64,000 bases of DNA, taken from contig NZ_FRCY01000019.1 in the NCBI RefSeq assembly GCF_900143075.1, positions 1-64,000 on the forward strand. The letters run 5' to 3'. The stretch is from Cyclobacterium lianum. Lineage in GTDB: Bacteria > Bacteroidota > Bacteroidia > Cytophagales > Cyclobacteriaceae. Under the pieces are notes generated by a model. That model was not told the origin of the DNA and did not search any database. It worked only from the letters and a program-made list of their open reading frames with translations. Position numbers and translations under genes: made by a program. Shown here in pieces: positions 7,257 through 17,020 of the stretch (the first letter of the stretch is position 1; the number at the start of each line of letters is the position of its first letter).

Positions 7257-9230
7257 TTACTTCTTTCGTACCAAAATCACCCAATCTTCCTTCACGTCTT
7301 CTGGCGGAATGCCCAGGTTAACCCATCCGGGACCGGTGACCTCCGTGACATTACCTCCCTGTATCCTTGGCTTTTTGATATTAGGCAGTGCGGAAAGCAC
7401 CGAAGCCGGTTCACGGGAATAGGTTTCTTCGATTATCATTTCCTTTCCCTTTTGGAGATTCCCACCAGTCCTCGGGTTGAACCAGTCTACCGTGTAGGTC
7501 CCACTATTTCCTTGTAAATTAAGGGCCGACCCACCTCCTGCGGGCAGATATATAACATATAACTCTCCATTCTGCGTAAAGACAAAATCCTTTTCACTTC
7601 GGGTTAAATTATTAGCGTTTTCCATTTCCCAAAAGGGAATATTGTTGTCTTTGTAAAAATTCATGGCATGCCGGGTATAGTCCCACAAGGCATCCCTGCT
7701 CCTCCAGTCTTCCATGTTCAGGTCATTTTGCTCTTCGGAATAGCCAAAATACCACTCTACCCCATCACCTCCTGCAGCAATAGTGGCCCAATAGGTGGCT
7801 CTGGCCTCATCCTGATTATAGTTATCATCGTAGTCATCAGTAGTCACACCAAGTCCTCCGGTTCCTGCTTCGTCCATCGACACATTCCACCGTCTGCCAG
7901 CACGACGGGAGGCATTGACCCAATAGGAGATCACGTCAAAATTATGCCAGGGACGCATGCTGTTCGTTTGAATAGAAGGACCTTCAAAATATTCAAATCC
8001 CAATAAAGGCGTATAGGCCTGCTGATACTGGCCCGGGAAGGTATGTGAAACTACAGGGTGATCGTAGGGGTCCAGGCTATGAATATACCCGGCATCTGAC
8101 TTGGCATTCAACTGATCCGGGTCATTCAATTCTTCCCAAAGATCGTGTTCCTCTCCCAGATTCCAGTTCAGCGCATGGTGGTGGGCAAATCTGGCAATCA
8201 ATTCCCTGTAATAAAGCTTTCTTTCCGGACCCAGTTTCCCGCCATTTAGCAACTGGTCATTTTCGTTTTCATGGGTTTTAAAGTGAAGGAACATGCCCAG
8301 GTGATCTCCATGGGTAAAGACCATTTCCCATTGGGCTAATTTGGAAACATCATACCGATCCACTTCGGTGTGGCTGATCCAGGGCCAGATATTTTTTCCA
8401 TCTCCACCTGCCGACAAAGTCAAAAATGAAAGGGCATTCATTCCCTTGGAATGCAGGTAATTCAGGGCACCAATGAGCCCCTTACCTTTATTGTCTTTCC
8501 ATGTAGGATCTCCTTTTTTCCAATCCTGAATATGCGCTTCATACTTTTTCAATGGCGTGGCCCCCCGACCATCTTTGTGTTGGGTACTTCCCCAAATCAA
8601 ATTGTCGCCATAATCTTTTGTAAGCCCGGAATGGGTATAGGTACCATCAAAATCAGCATATCCCAGTAACGTTTCCGGAGCATCAGCTCCCCCTTTCATA
8701 AACCAATCTCCGTTGTCGAATCTCAGGTAATGCTCTCCAACATACCTGAGCATTCCTTTTGCCCGGTGGTCCGGCCCGCTTTTGTCCGTGTCGGCAATGG
8801 TGAATGTTCCGCTAGCCCCATTGAAGGAAAGGGGTTCTCCTGCACTTGAACTGGTATTCACTGCAATGTTTTCTCCCATTCTGAAAGATGCGGTGTAGGT
8901 CCATTGGCCGGTAGTAGGCGGGGTAAAATGCACCCTCCACTTGTTTCCGGAAGTCGCACTGGTTTCAGCTGCATTTCCGTCAGCGGCAAAGTACCCGGGT
9001 ACGAGCAGGGCAATCCTTCCGCTTTCATGCCTGAAGGTCACATTTAACCTATAGCCACTAAAAGGGTTGTATTCATCCGTTTCGCTCGCCTCCGGACCTT
9101 CAAAAGTGACCGTTACCGGATGCCATTTCTTAAGCTCTCCATCTACAGAGACATTTGACTGTGCAAACAATATATTCGGACTGGTCAAAAGTGTAAATAT
9201 TAAAACTATTTCTAAAGTTAGTTTATTCAT
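7257..9230 (-). CDS. DUF5060-domain secreted glycosidase
   Basis: A 657-residue protein with a signal peptide (about residues 1-24). An N-terminal DUF5060 beta-sandwich (about 30-120, with VTVTFEGPEASET) precedes a large barrel (about 150-560) and a C-terminal sandwich of the PF12904 kind found after such barrels (about 565-657, VDWFNPRTGGNL). In the barrel, LNWNLGEEHDLW and WNVSMDEAGTG carry candidate catalytic acids. The family is related to apiosidase-like (GH140/DUF4038) enzymes acting on plant or algal polysaccharide side chains. It belongs to the same minus-strand run as SusC/SusD. The substrate is unknown; an acid or branched pentose is plausible given the downstream catabolic genes. 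Confidence 0.85.
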   Translation of the reverse strand: MNKLTLEIVLIFTLLTSPNILFAQSNVSVDGELKKWHPVTVTFEGPEASETDEYNPFSGYRLNVTFRHESGRIALLVPGYFAADGNAAETSATSGNKWRVHFTPPTTGQWTYTASFRMGENIAVNTSSSAGEPLSFNGASGTFTIADTDKSGPDHRAKGMLRYVGEHYLRFDNGDWFMKGGADAPETLLGYADFDGTYTHSGLTKDYGDNLIWGSTQHKDGRGATPLKKYEAHIQDWKKGDPTWKDNKGKGLIGALNYLHSKGMNALSFLTLSAGGDGKNIWPWISHTEVDRYDVSKLAQWEMVFTHGDHLGMFLHFKTHENENDQLLNGGKLGPERKLYYRELIARFAHHHALNWNLGEEHDLWEELNDPDQLNAKSDAGYIHSLDPYDHPVVSHTFPGQYQQAYTPLLGFEYFEGPSIQTNSMRPWHNFDVISYWVNASRRAGRRWNVSMDEAGTGGLGVTTDDYDDNYNQDEARATYWATIAAGGDGVEWYFGYSEEQNDLNMEDWRSRDALWDYTRHAMNFYKDNNIPFWEMENANNLTRSEKDFVFTQNGELYVIYLPAGGGSALNLQGNSGTYTVDWFNPRTGGNLQKGKEMIIEETYSREPASVLSALPNIKKPRIQGGNVTEVTGPGWVNLGIPPEDVKEDWVILVRKK

Positions 9231-9267
9231 GGTTTTTGGGTTTATCGTATTTTACTTTAAATTCTTT

Positions 9268-9438
9268 TCACTTATTTTCATTGATTAAACTTTTCCCTAA
9301 TTTTTTAATAACTTGACTTTTGATGTAGTCAGTAATCTCTTTATCACTTTGGTCAAAATAAAGGCGAATTGATTCATAGCTGAATCCCAACGATAAAAAG
9401 ACCAATAGTCCACTGATAAATATATTTGCTGATTTCAT
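9268..9438 (-). CDS. Small membrane-anchored protein, 56 residues
   Basis: A short open frame from an ATG (complement of 9436-9438) to a TGA (9268-9270) fills most of the gap between the two large secreted-protein genes. The product starts MKSANIFISGLLVFLSLGFS, a single hydrophobic segment. A charged, helical tail follows (YFDQSDKEITDYIKSQVIKK). It ends 37 bases before the DUF5060 gene and begins 55 bases after the propeller gene, on the same strand. Its size and layout fit a real small membrane protein or a signal-anchored peptide. No family is recognised and chance cannot be excluded. Confidence 0.5.
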   Translation of the reverse strand: MKSANIFISGLLVFLSLGFSYESIRLYFDQSDKEITDYIKSQVIKKLGKSLINENK

Positions 9439-9493
9439 AAAGCCTGAATGAATTGAATTTATCTGAGCTTATCCGCTATGAAAATCCCGTTAT

Positions 9494-11887
9494 TTACTCT
9501 GCAGGTACCCGGTGTATGGTTTTGTGGATCATATGATTTAACTCCTCCCCATCTGTAGTAGTGATCTGATAACTTACTGACAGGACCATTCCCAATGAAG
9601 CCTCAATCATATCGGGCAACGCATCAAGGGTACCTAGCGAGGTATTTACTGCCCCCGGTTTCAAAGCGGGGATTTCAATAAATACTGATTTCCCATCATC
9701 GGATAAGCGAACAACTTCAACTTGTACCTGGTCGGGTTTGGCTTCTCCGGGATTGTCTACAGAATATTGCTTTCCACGAGTACCATATTGACTTGTCCAG
9801 GGATAGGTCCATTTTTGCACCTGATAATTCCCGGTATTTGTTGCATTCTGAGCATCCAGATTCTTGGCAAAGCGTAGTTCTATTCCACCTGCTTTGGTAT
9901 GAACAGATACGGGCACATTCAAGGGCTCTCCTGTATATCTAACCCGATGAAAAGAGCCCCAATCTTTTCCTATCGACTGCCAACTGGTCATTCCAACTAA
10001 ATACAGGTGCCCATCTTTGTGAAAGCGGCCACGTTCGAGACCGGATTTGAAGAGTAAGGGTAAGTTAATATGAGCTCCCTGCCAAATACCATCCACTTCC
10101 TCTTTTAAGATCAGGGAAAGGTTACCACGGCCATAAGAAGCCAGTAGTAAATCGTCACGGAGTTCTTCGGGCCACTTATCGCTGGTAATAAACATCGGTT
10201 TAGCGGGAGAATTGTCCATATAATGAGGTGTCCATATTATTGGCGGCTCAAATTCCTTTGGCATATCTTTTTGATGGGCCGAAGGAATAAAGCCATGAAA
10301 TCCTCCCTGCTTAATCCGGTGAACTTTGCTGGCAGGCACCCAATTTCCTTCATTGTCTGCGTAAACGATTTCTCCGTCCGGACTTAGGTCCATGCCGTTG
10401 GGATTTCGAAGACCCCTTGCGATAATTTCAAGCTCCTCGCCGTCCGGAGATAATTTAAAAAGCACGCCATGATGTGGGGTTATTTCTGCGTCATGCGAAG
10501 GCCCTTCCCCCCTGAGATAAGGTGGCCAGGGTGTGGATTTGGCAAAATAGAAATTCCCCTGTGCATCGGTTTCCAGATTCAAGGTGAATGCATGAAAATT
10601 GGTGGAAGCCATCAGCTCATTATTAAAATTCTCATAAAAATCTGCAAAACCATCATTATTTGTGTCATTTAACCGGGTAATCTGATCGCGACCAATCACG
10701 TAAATCTGGTCATCCACAATCTTTACCCCGCTGGGCTGAAACAAGCCAGTGGCAAACCGGTGCCATGCTAATGTGCCTAAATCCTCCCCTATTCCATCAA
10801 CCAACCATACATCTCCACTCAGTGAAACCACGACAGCACGCCCATCGGAAAGAAAGTCAACATCCATCAAACGAATAAAAGATTTCCAGGGGTTTTCTGA
10901 GGGTATGGTGAGTTCATCTACCTGAAATGGTCCTTCCTCCACTCCCATCAGTGCTTCCGTTTGTACGGGTTCCCACTGATCAGGCCCGGGGGATTTAAAA
11001 TCGGACAAATCGGATACACTCCCGGCCTGATCCAGGAAGGAGGCCATGTATGTCGATCCGGGGCCCGAAAGAACAGGGCCGATAGCAAGTTTGAATTTTA
11101 TGGCTTGTTGTAAAACGGGAAGATCCAGAATAAGGTGACGGTTGGCTACCCTCCATGTTGGTTTAACATCAAAATCTCCTTGCAGGCCTACGACACGGGT
11201 ATTGTTGCCTACCTTTAAGGTGATATGCTCCTTTGAATCGGAGACCGAAACGATCTCCATTGCTGCATTTTCCGGTACCTGTAGTACCCGCAGGGAGATC
11301 GTTTCCTCAGTGGAACTCAGATTAAGGGTCCTGGTAAATACAGGATGACCGTCAACCAGCTCGAAACCAGGTAATTCGAGAACATCGCTATTACCAACCG
11401 AATAGGAAAAAAGAACCTTATCGCCATTGATATAAAGCCCCTTATAATGCGCTTGCTTTTTTGGAATCGGTCCATAGGGCCATGTCCTGGGGTCTTTAAA
11501 ATTTCCATCAAGTGACCATCCCGGGGTTTTACCTGTTTCGAAATGGGTGATCCCATCAGGGCTGGGCCAATCCTCCAATCCATCTCGTCCGAGATACCAA
11601 TGGAGAAACCCACCCGTCCAGGCACTGGCGACCCGCAACAAATCCGTATCAAAAGTCATCACGGCCTGAGGATCAGTGCCTACCTTGACTGCGATTCCCT
11701 TGTTCACGAAAATGCTACTTGTCGTCAGCGGATCATGCGCAATTGTAGTGGTTACAAATGGTCCATGATCCATTGGATTCATATTGTCTGAAGGTTGAAA
11801 CTGGGCCTGAAGGGGAATAGCTAGACAAATGCCTGTGATTGCAATCAAAGCTGGGGTTAAACGTAATTGTCCTATTAAATTTTTCAT
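9494..11887 (-). CDS. Secreted beta-propeller protein (DUF6797/auracyanin-associated type)
   Basis: A 797-residue protein with a signal peptide (residues 1-29, ending PLQAQ). The first part (about 30-320) resembles the sandwich/DUF6797 region of large Planctomycetota and Bacteroidota secreted proteins. A six- or seven-bladed propeller of the sugar-dehydrogenase type follows (about 330-690: SGVKIVDDQIYVIGRDQITRL, RGLRNPNGMDLSPDGE, HRIKQGGFHGFIP). The C-terminus is a small beta-rich domain. There is no CxxCH haem motif and no cysteine-rich cluster, so it is not a cytochrome fusion. A blue-copper protein is encoded upstream in the same run, so oxidation of a sugar with electrons passing to copper is conceivable, but binding of a polymer is equally possible. 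Confidence 0.75.
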   Translation of the reverse strand: MKNLIGQLRLTPALIAITGICLAIPLQAQFQPSDNMNPMDHGPFVTTTIAHDPLTTSSIFVNKGIAVKVGTDPQAVMTFDTDLLRVASAWTGGFLHWYLGRDGLEDWPSPDGITHFETGKTPGWSLDGNFKDPRTWPYGPIPKKQAHYKGLYINGDKVLFSYSVGNSDVLELPGFELVDGHPVFTRTLNLSSTEETISLRVLQVPENAAMEIVSVSDSKEHITLKVGNNTRVVGLQGDFDVKPTWRVANRHLILDLPVLQQAIKFKLAIGPVLSGPGSTYMASFLDQAGSVSDLSDFKSPGPDQWEPVQTEALMGVEEGPFQVDELTIPSENPWKSFIRLMDVDFLSDGRAVVVSLSGDVWLVDGIGEDLGTLAWHRFATGLFQPSGVKIVDDQIYVIGRDQITRLNDTNNDGFADFYENFNNELMASTNFHAFTLNLETDAQGNFYFAKSTPWPPYLRGEGPSHDAEITPHHGVLFKLSPDGEELEIIARGLRNPNGMDLSPDGEIVYADNEGNWVPASKVHRIKQGGFHGFIPSAHQKDMPKEFEPPIIWTPHYMDNSPAKPMFITSDKWPEELRDDLLLASYGRGNLSLILKEEVDGIWQGAHINLPLLFKSGLERGRFHKDGHLYLVGMTSWQSIGKDWGSFHRVRYTGEPLNVPVSVHTKAGGIELRFAKNLDAQNATNTGNYQVQKWTYPWTSQYGTRGKQYSVDNPGEAKPDQVQVEVVRLSDDGKSVFIEIPALKPGAVNTSLGTLDALPDMIEASLGMVLSVSYQITTTDGEELNHMIHKTIHRVPAE

Positions 11888-11992
11888 TTGGCCTGTAGAG
11901 ATCTTATTAGTTTAACGATTAAAATAGTTTTATTTTAAGCATTTATTTGAATTTGAAGGAGCAAAAACACAGATGGGAAAGATCGGTACATG

Positions 11993-13297
11993 CTAATCAA
12001 GAACAGATTTATTTTCCAGGAATAGGACATAAGCTTTACCACCAAGCGCATTATTATCTGAAGGACTCCAGGGCTTTCCTACAATATCAAGCATGCCGTT
12101 ACCCGTTACATCGCCGAAAATTATCTCGTGCCCACCCAGATTGACATCCGCTATTACATGCTCTTTCCACTCTACAACAGGATTATTGGACCAGGATGGG
12201 CCCACGCCAAGATTTTCCCACAGAAAATAGCGGGGATGTTCCTCTCCATTGGCACCTGGGCGAGCACGCTGCCAGTCTTGCTCTGCCGAAATCACATCCG
12301 GTCTGCCATCTCCGGTGAAGTCTGCAACACCCAAAGAATGCATACCGCCAAGGATCCTATCTGCACCGGCAATCTCGTGTCGGTGCCACTGAATGGTACC
12401 CTCCTCATCGGGGCCGAGATTTTCCATCCACCAAACTCTTCCTCCACGCATCTCTTCAACGGTTTGCACCACATCAGGCCTGCCATCCTGGTTGATATCA
12501 GCCACCCATGATCTGGCAGCATTGGCCGCCCAGCTGGGCTCACCATCCGGAAGCGGCATAAAAGGTCCCAGATCGTGTTGCTGCCATTCGGTGCCTTCCC
12601 CATCAACATTTTCGAACCAGACATCTGTACGAACAACATCAATATCACCATCGCCATCCAGGTCGCCAAATCCTTTTGGAGCTACCCCGCCATGAACGGC
12701 CGCCCCAATGTCATGCCTTACCCACGGATCTCTTGGGTTGCTGGGAATACCATACCAGCGAAGATTGTGTTTATCCGACATGGTTATCACATCTAAACGG
12801 CCATCACCATTGATATCAGCTACAATTTGATCGTGGATAGAGCCGTCGGTAATTTCTTCGTCGAACACAATTTGCTCGAAAGGAGTATTGAGGTCTCCTG
12901 AATTCCTGTACCATGCTCCTCCTACCAGGTAGTCGGGCAGTCCATCACTATCTACGTCAAGTATGGCTCCTCCCGCATCTGTTGGAGGATTTTCACCCAC
13001 AATATACCTGGACCAATATCCTGGCTCATGAAACTTATAGACATAGATCTTTTTTGTCCCGCGGGAACTCATGATATATTCCAGCTTACCATCCCCATCC
13101 ATATCTGCCACTCCGGTATTCGAAAACGAGCCTCCTATAAGAGAATCGTCGATAATGTGTGTTCTGAACTGAATTTTCTTATCACTGCCCTGTGCCCTAC
13201 TACAAAATGTTGAACCCAAAAGGCCCAAAAGAAAAACAAATAATGCAGGAAGCAGGTAAGCCTCTTTGGTGAAAATTGAAGATCTTACAGATGCCAT
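11993..13297 (-). CDS. Secreted FG-GAP/VCBS repeat protein
   Basis: A 434-residue protein with a signal peptide (about residues 1-36, ending SRAQG). It has at least six Asp-rich calcium-loop repeats of the form D-x-D-G-D-G: VADMDGDGKLEYI, LDVDSDGLPDYL, VADINGDGRLDVI, FGDLDGDGDIDVV, VADINQDGRPDVV, VADFTGDGRPDVI and FGDVTGNGMLDIV. Such FG-GAP repeats build a calcium-bound beta-propeller and serve as binding or lyase-like folds outside the cell. No catalytic residues can be assigned. It lies between the copper protein and the large propeller protein in a PUL, which suggests polysaccharide binding or breakdown at the surface. Confidence 0.85.
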   Translation of the reverse strand: MASVRSSIFTKEAYLLPALFVFLLGLLGSTFCSRAQGSDKKIQFRTHIIDDSLIGGSFSNTGVADMDGDGKLEYIMSSRGTKKIYVYKFHEPGYWSRYIVGENPPTDAGGAILDVDSDGLPDYLVGGAWYRNSGDLNTPFEQIVFDEEITDGSIHDQIVADINGDGRLDVITMSDKHNLRWYGIPSNPRDPWVRHDIGAAVHGGVAPKGFGDLDGDGDIDVVRTDVWFENVDGEGTEWQQHDLGPFMPLPDGEPSWAANAARSWVADINQDGRPDVVQTVEEMRGGRVWWMENLGPDEEGTIQWHRHEIAGADRILGGMHSLGVADFTGDGRPDVISAEQDWQRARPGANGEEHPRYFLWENLGVGPSWSNNPVVEWKEHVIADVNLGGHEIIFGDVTGNGMLDIVGKPWSPSDNNALGGKAYVLFLENKSVLD

Positions 13298-13362
13298 AAT
13301 TTAAATATTTATTGGTTTTAATTCTTTATCGATTCAGTATTAATCATACAGATTACAGTAAT

Positions 13363-13872
13363 TTATTCCGCTGAAATCAACCTGCCTTGCATTTGCGTCC
13401 AATGCGCGGAATAGGTGCAGATGTAGGGGTATATACCAGGTGGCGGCACCTTAAAAGAAAACGATACGGTATCGCCTGCATGAGCCAAAGCACTGTAGGC
13501 GATAATACGGTCCATTTCTTTTTCGGGAATCCAGTCATTCGCTATAGCCTGCAAAGCGGCAACCCCCACCGGACGGATATCCTCTTCCCTTTTAACCAAT
13601 ACAATATTGTGGTTCATATCGCTTTCATTGATATACTGAATGCGCAAGATATCACCCGCTTTAGCCTTGATCTCAGGGACAGAATAACTCAGTTCAATCC
13701 CTTCGGTTTTGATTTCTACTACCGTAGTATCTGCCGGTATATTGGCATTGAATGAAATGTTATTGAGGATAGCTTTATCATTCACATTTACCTTTTCAAT
13801 GTTGGTAAAGGTTTTGAAAAGAAAAAAAGATAGCAGTAAAAAGCTGAAACTTGATATAATTATTTTTTGCAT
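13363..13872 (-). CDS. Azurin/auracyanin-like blue-copper protein
   Basis: A 169-residue exported protein with an N-terminal hydrophobic segment (residues 4-22). The type-1 copper ligands are all visible in the expected order: His in SDMNHNIVLV, then Cys, His and Met in YICTYSAHWTQMQG near the C-terminus. These proteins shuttle single electrons in the periplasm. It starts a block separated from the SusD/DUF3823 genes by a terminator and by a 560-base gap containing an inverted repeat, so it may have its own promoter. Its likely partner is the propeller protein two genes downstream, but this is inference. Confidence 0.87.
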   Translation of the reverse strand: MQKIIISSFSFLLLSFFLFKTFTNIEKVNVNDKAILNNISFNANIPADTTVVEIKTEGIELSYSVPEIKAKAGDILRIQYINESDMNHNIVLVKREEDIRPVGVAALQAIANDWIPEKEMDRIIAYSALAHAGDTVSFSFKVPPPGIYPYICTYSAHWTQMQGRLISAE

Positions 13873-14079
13873 GAACAGAATATTTATTTAGATTTAAAGA
13901 TTACGTTAGTTTTTCTTATTGTTGGTAATTTATAATTTATTTATAGTTGCTACCTGTTCTGCCCAAAACTTTTTTGGAGAATCTCTCCTCTGCCGGCGGC
14001 CAGGATCAATTTAAAATCCAAAGTTTGGGAAAAATAGATTGGTGTTGGACCTACAAAAAGTTAAATCCTCTTAAGGAAA

Positions 14080-14096
14080 GGTTAATGAAGTTAACC
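14080..14096. promoter_or_regulatory. GGTTAA-N5-TTAACC inverted repeat (candidate operator)
   Basis: GGTTAA (14080-14085) and TTAACC (14091-14096) form a perfect 6-base inverted repeat with a 5-base spacer. A further GTTAA follows at 14101-14105. It lies about 210 bases upstream of the copper-protein gene, inside the gap that separates the SusCD transcript from the downstream block. Geometry and placement suit a repressor or activator site. No matching regulator was identified. I see no gene elsewhere in 13873-14388. Confidence 0.35.
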
Positions 14097-14388
14097 AGGT
14101 GTTAATTGGAGAAATCCATTCCTTTCTAAACCTAAGCCCATTCTCACCTGACCTTCAATCTCAATATTCCTTAGAAGCTCCATTAGGTTATATAATTGCG
14201 CGACCCATATTTCCCTGCATCGTTCCATTCTCCTATCCAATTATAACTGTATTTCTTATCCATAGAGGAATTTGCTTCCTTTTTCATCTCCAATCACCCA
14301 TTTTCTAGAAACAATTTGATTATTTGAGTCAATATCATCTCTTTTTCAATCAATACGTTATATCATCAAGGACTTTTTGTACAATTAT

Positions 14389-14423
14389 AAAGAGAGAATA
14401 AAACCAGGCTTTATTCTCTCTTT
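14389..14423 (-). terminator. Intrinsic terminator after the SusC-SusD-DUF3823 genes
   Basis: AAAGAGAGAATAAA (14389-14402) and TTTATTCTCTCTTT (14410-14423) form a perfect 14-base stem with a 7-base loop. It starts 10 bases downstream of the DUF3823 stop codon on the minus strand. The perfect stem and position strongly suggest transcript ending or 3' protection. Genes further down would then need their own promoter or read-through. Confidence 0.8.
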
Positions 14424-14432
14424 ACTGTAATA

Positions 14433-15155
14433 TCAGGGAGCTTCGATAACGATCGGAATGCTATGATTCCAATCAGATGTTTGTTCAGACCTTGCTGCCA
14501 CCCGAATGTGTAAATTACCACCCCCTCTTTCCTGTGACATATTCAGCAGATCAGTATCAAGCGTTACAGTCGCTGTTCCTGAATTACTATCGAGAGTTAC
14601 CTCTCTGGTCTGCCACCTGGGCCCATTACCGGTGTCCACTCCCACCTTGGCAACTGTACTCACCAACACGACCCGCTCTGCAGTTTCATGACCCTGGCTG
14701 GGAGTTATCTCATAATTAACTGTAAGTTGGTTACCAGAAACGCTAACTGTGGGTTGAGAAATTACCAAAAATGGGGTGACTACAATGTCTTGTTCTACCG
14801 GTGCTCCTGACAGATCCACCACAAGTTCACCTGGACCAGGACCATCAACAGGCCCTTCGATCCAAACGTCGTAAGATTGCGGATACAAATGCAGGTTGGC
14901 AAAAGTACCATCACCATTTACTCTCAGTTCAAGGGGAACCCTATCTTCTTCTCCCAATACGAATACAGTAAAAGCTGGATTTGAGGCATCCCCGGAGACC
15001 GGATTTCCATTTTGATCCACAATCATTCCACTGATCTGACCATCAAAACCAAAATCTGTTATGGTTTCTTCACAAGCTGACATGGAGGTAATATAGACTG
15101 CCATCAATGCCAAAATGAATATTTGATTTATTTTTATAGCCTTCATTCTCATCAT
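14433..15155 (-). CDS. DUF3823-type surface lipoprotein of the PUL
   Basis: A 240-residue protein with a lipoprotein signal (Cys near residue 28 in ITSMSACEE). An N-terminal prealbumin-like segment follows (GQISGMIVDQNGNPVSGD), as in DUF3823, and then a second beta-sandwich (about 130-240). DUF3823 proteins are nearly always encoded directly after susD and are thought to sit on the outer membrane as accessory glycan-binding or assembly factors. Here it starts 44 bases after the SusD gene. The order SusC, SusD, DUF3823 and the terminator behind it fit a compact transport operon. Confidence 0.85.
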   Translation of the reverse strand: MMRMKAIKINQIFILALMAVYITSMSACEETITDFGFDGQISGMIVDQNGNPVSGDASNPAFTVFVLGEEDRVPLELRVNGDGTFANLHLYPQSYDVWIEGPVDGPGPGELVVDLSGAPVEQDIVVTPFLVISQPTVSVSGNQLTVNYEITPSQGHETAERVVLVSTVAKVGVDTGNGPRWQTREVTLDSNSGTATVTLDTDLLNMSQERGGGNLHIRVAARSEQTSDWNHSIPIVIEAP

Positions 15156-15199
15156 GATTAAATATTACATTTTTAATTGGGATTAGTGATACCAATCCT

Positions 15200-16981
15200 T
15201 TAGTAACCCGGATTTTCCACCAACGCACCGTTTGTTTCTATTCTGGCAAGTGTAATCGGATTATAATAATGCTCCGGCCGAAACAAACGCTGAACCGTTT
15301 CGCCTTGGATGGGAAGGAAATAATATTGTCCGGAATCATCGTGATAAATCACCCGGACTCCTCCCACAATCTGGCCATTCAAGGTTTCCTGAGCAGTTCT
15401 CCATCTTCTGAGATCATCCCAACGATGACCCTCATAGATCAATTCACTCGTTCTTTCTATTCTCACACGATCCCGGGTAATGGTTCCTGCATTCAAGGGT
15501 TTCAATCCAACGCGCTCACGGGTGAAGTTTAGGTACATGGCCGCATCAGCCATATTACCGAGTTCAAATTCGCTCTCCGCTACAATTAAATACATCTCAC
15601 CCAATCTCAACTCTTTCCAATTGTATGCTTCCCGGTCATCGGGAACAAAAGGAATTTCGGCGACCAGTTTTTTGAGTAAAAATCCGGTTGATGGGAAAAA
15701 TTGATTGGCCTGTCTCCTGCTGGCATTGCCAACAGAAGGTTTACCATTATACGAAACTCCCACTTCTGAAATAATCGCATCGGGGTTGGTTCCCCCAACG
15801 GTGGGGTCTATACCTTCATATAAATTGACCACGTTACCCGCATATAAATCCCCCTCAAAAAGGACAGTAGCATACAATCTGGGATCTTTATTTGCCCAGG
15901 GTCCATCCCCATCTGCATACAAGTTGTCCGGACCTAGTTCAGGAGTACTAAAGGTCCCATCCAAATTTTCAAAGTGATTGACAAGTTCCAAGGTAGGATT
16001 CATTTGCGAACCCTGGCCTTCAGAATAGGGAGTGGGTTGATTCTGGTGGGCGAAGGCATGGTTAATTTCTACACCATTATAAATCCGCTCAAAAATGGTT
16101 TCTGCATTTGAGTCTTCCACGCCAATGCTAAAAAAGGTTTGTACAGGATCAGCACCCTGAAGCAAGGAATAATTACCCGAATTAATTACCTGCCGGGCCG
16201 CAGCACTGGCTTTTTCATAGAATTCATTGGCCCTGGATGATGGAATACCCGTTAGCTGATTATCTGCCAGAGTTCCAAACTTTGCAATTGACGCTGACCA
16301 AAGATTTGCCCTTGCCTTGTAGGCATAGGCAGTCCAGCGGTTCACCCGCCCGGTTTGTTCGGAATTTTCGGTCAAGAGGCCGGCCGCTGCTTCCAGTTCG
16401 GAGTCTATAAAATCGGCTAATGCCTCTTCTGTACTTCTAGCCAGATATTCCTCCGGGACCTCTTCAAAGGGGTCAAGTACCACATCAACCAGGGGCACGC
16501 CCCCATAGCGCTTTTGCATTTTGAAATACGTCGCTGCCCTCAACACCCTGACCTCACCTTCCATCTGTCTTTTAAAGGCTTCGGAAAGTGCAGATGCCCG
16601 GATATTTTCTATAAAGAAATTCAATTCCCTGATATATTCATAATCCCAGAGACCTTCGCAATCTGTATTTAGATTCATCCCTCCGTGGGTACGGCAACCA
16701 GAAAAGCTACCGCCCCGCTGAGTACCCAGATCATGATGTCCCAGGGGACCGGCAAATTTATGTCCGCCTCCGGGAGTAGAGAAACTGGTGAAGGGGAACA
16801 GTGCGTACAAGTCTGCTGCGAGTGCTTCAGCAAAAGCCTCATTCTCAAATACCTGATCTGCACTAACCAGGTCCTGTGGCAGTTCATTGAGGTCGAAAAC
16901 ATCACCGCAGGAGTTCATAAACACCAGCAATCCCAACAGGAGTGGTGTTACTGCTTTATATATATTTTTTCTGAATATCAT
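15200..16981 (-). CDS. SusD/RagB family outer-membrane nutrient-binding lipoprotein
   Basis: A 593-residue protein with a lipobox near residue 25 (VFMNSCGDVFDL). The helical SusD core includes the TPR-like segment around EGEVRVLRAATYFKMQKRYGGVPLVD, the classic 'RaxxYFxxxxxyGgvPlv' signature. The C-terminal half has the usual YLNFTRERVGLKPL and WDDLRRWRT motifs. SusD caps the SusC channel and binds the glycan before import. It is 39 bases downstream of susC, which is the normal pair order. The glycan is unknown. Confidence 0.95.
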   Translation of the reverse strand: MIFRKNIYKAVTPLLLGLLVFMNSCGDVFDLNELPQDLVSADQVFENEAFAEALAADLYALFPFTSFSTPGGGHKFAGPLGHHDLGTQRGGSFSGCRTHGGMNLNTDCEGLWDYEYIRELNFFIENIRASALSEAFKRQMEGEVRVLRAATYFKMQKRYGGVPLVDVVLDPFEEVPEEYLARSTEEALADFIDSELEAAAGLLTENSEQTGRVNRWTAYAYKARANLWSASIAKFGTLADNQLTGIPSSRANEFYEKASAAARQVINSGNYSLLQGADPVQTFFSIGVEDSNAETIFERIYNGVEINHAFAHQNQPTPYSEGQGSQMNPTLELVNHFENLDGTFSTPELGPDNLYADGDGPWANKDPRLYATVLFEGDLYAGNVVNLYEGIDPTVGGTNPDAIISEVGVSYNGKPSVGNASRRQANQFFPSTGFLLKKLVAEIPFVPDDREAYNWKELRLGEMYLIVAESEFELGNMADAAMYLNFTRERVGLKPLNAGTITRDRVRIERTSELIYEGHRWDDLRRWRTAQETLNGQIVGGVRVIYHDDSGQYYFLPIQGETVQRLFRPEHYYNPITLARIETNGALVENPGY

Positions 16982-17020
16982 AACTTAGAAAATTATTTTC
17001 GTAATCGTTTTATTTTCTGT

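Noticed and set aside
14099-14308. 69-residue plus-strand frame in the gap before DUF3823
   Set aside because: Its composition is not protein-like, it has no domain, and it opposes the surrounding transcription.
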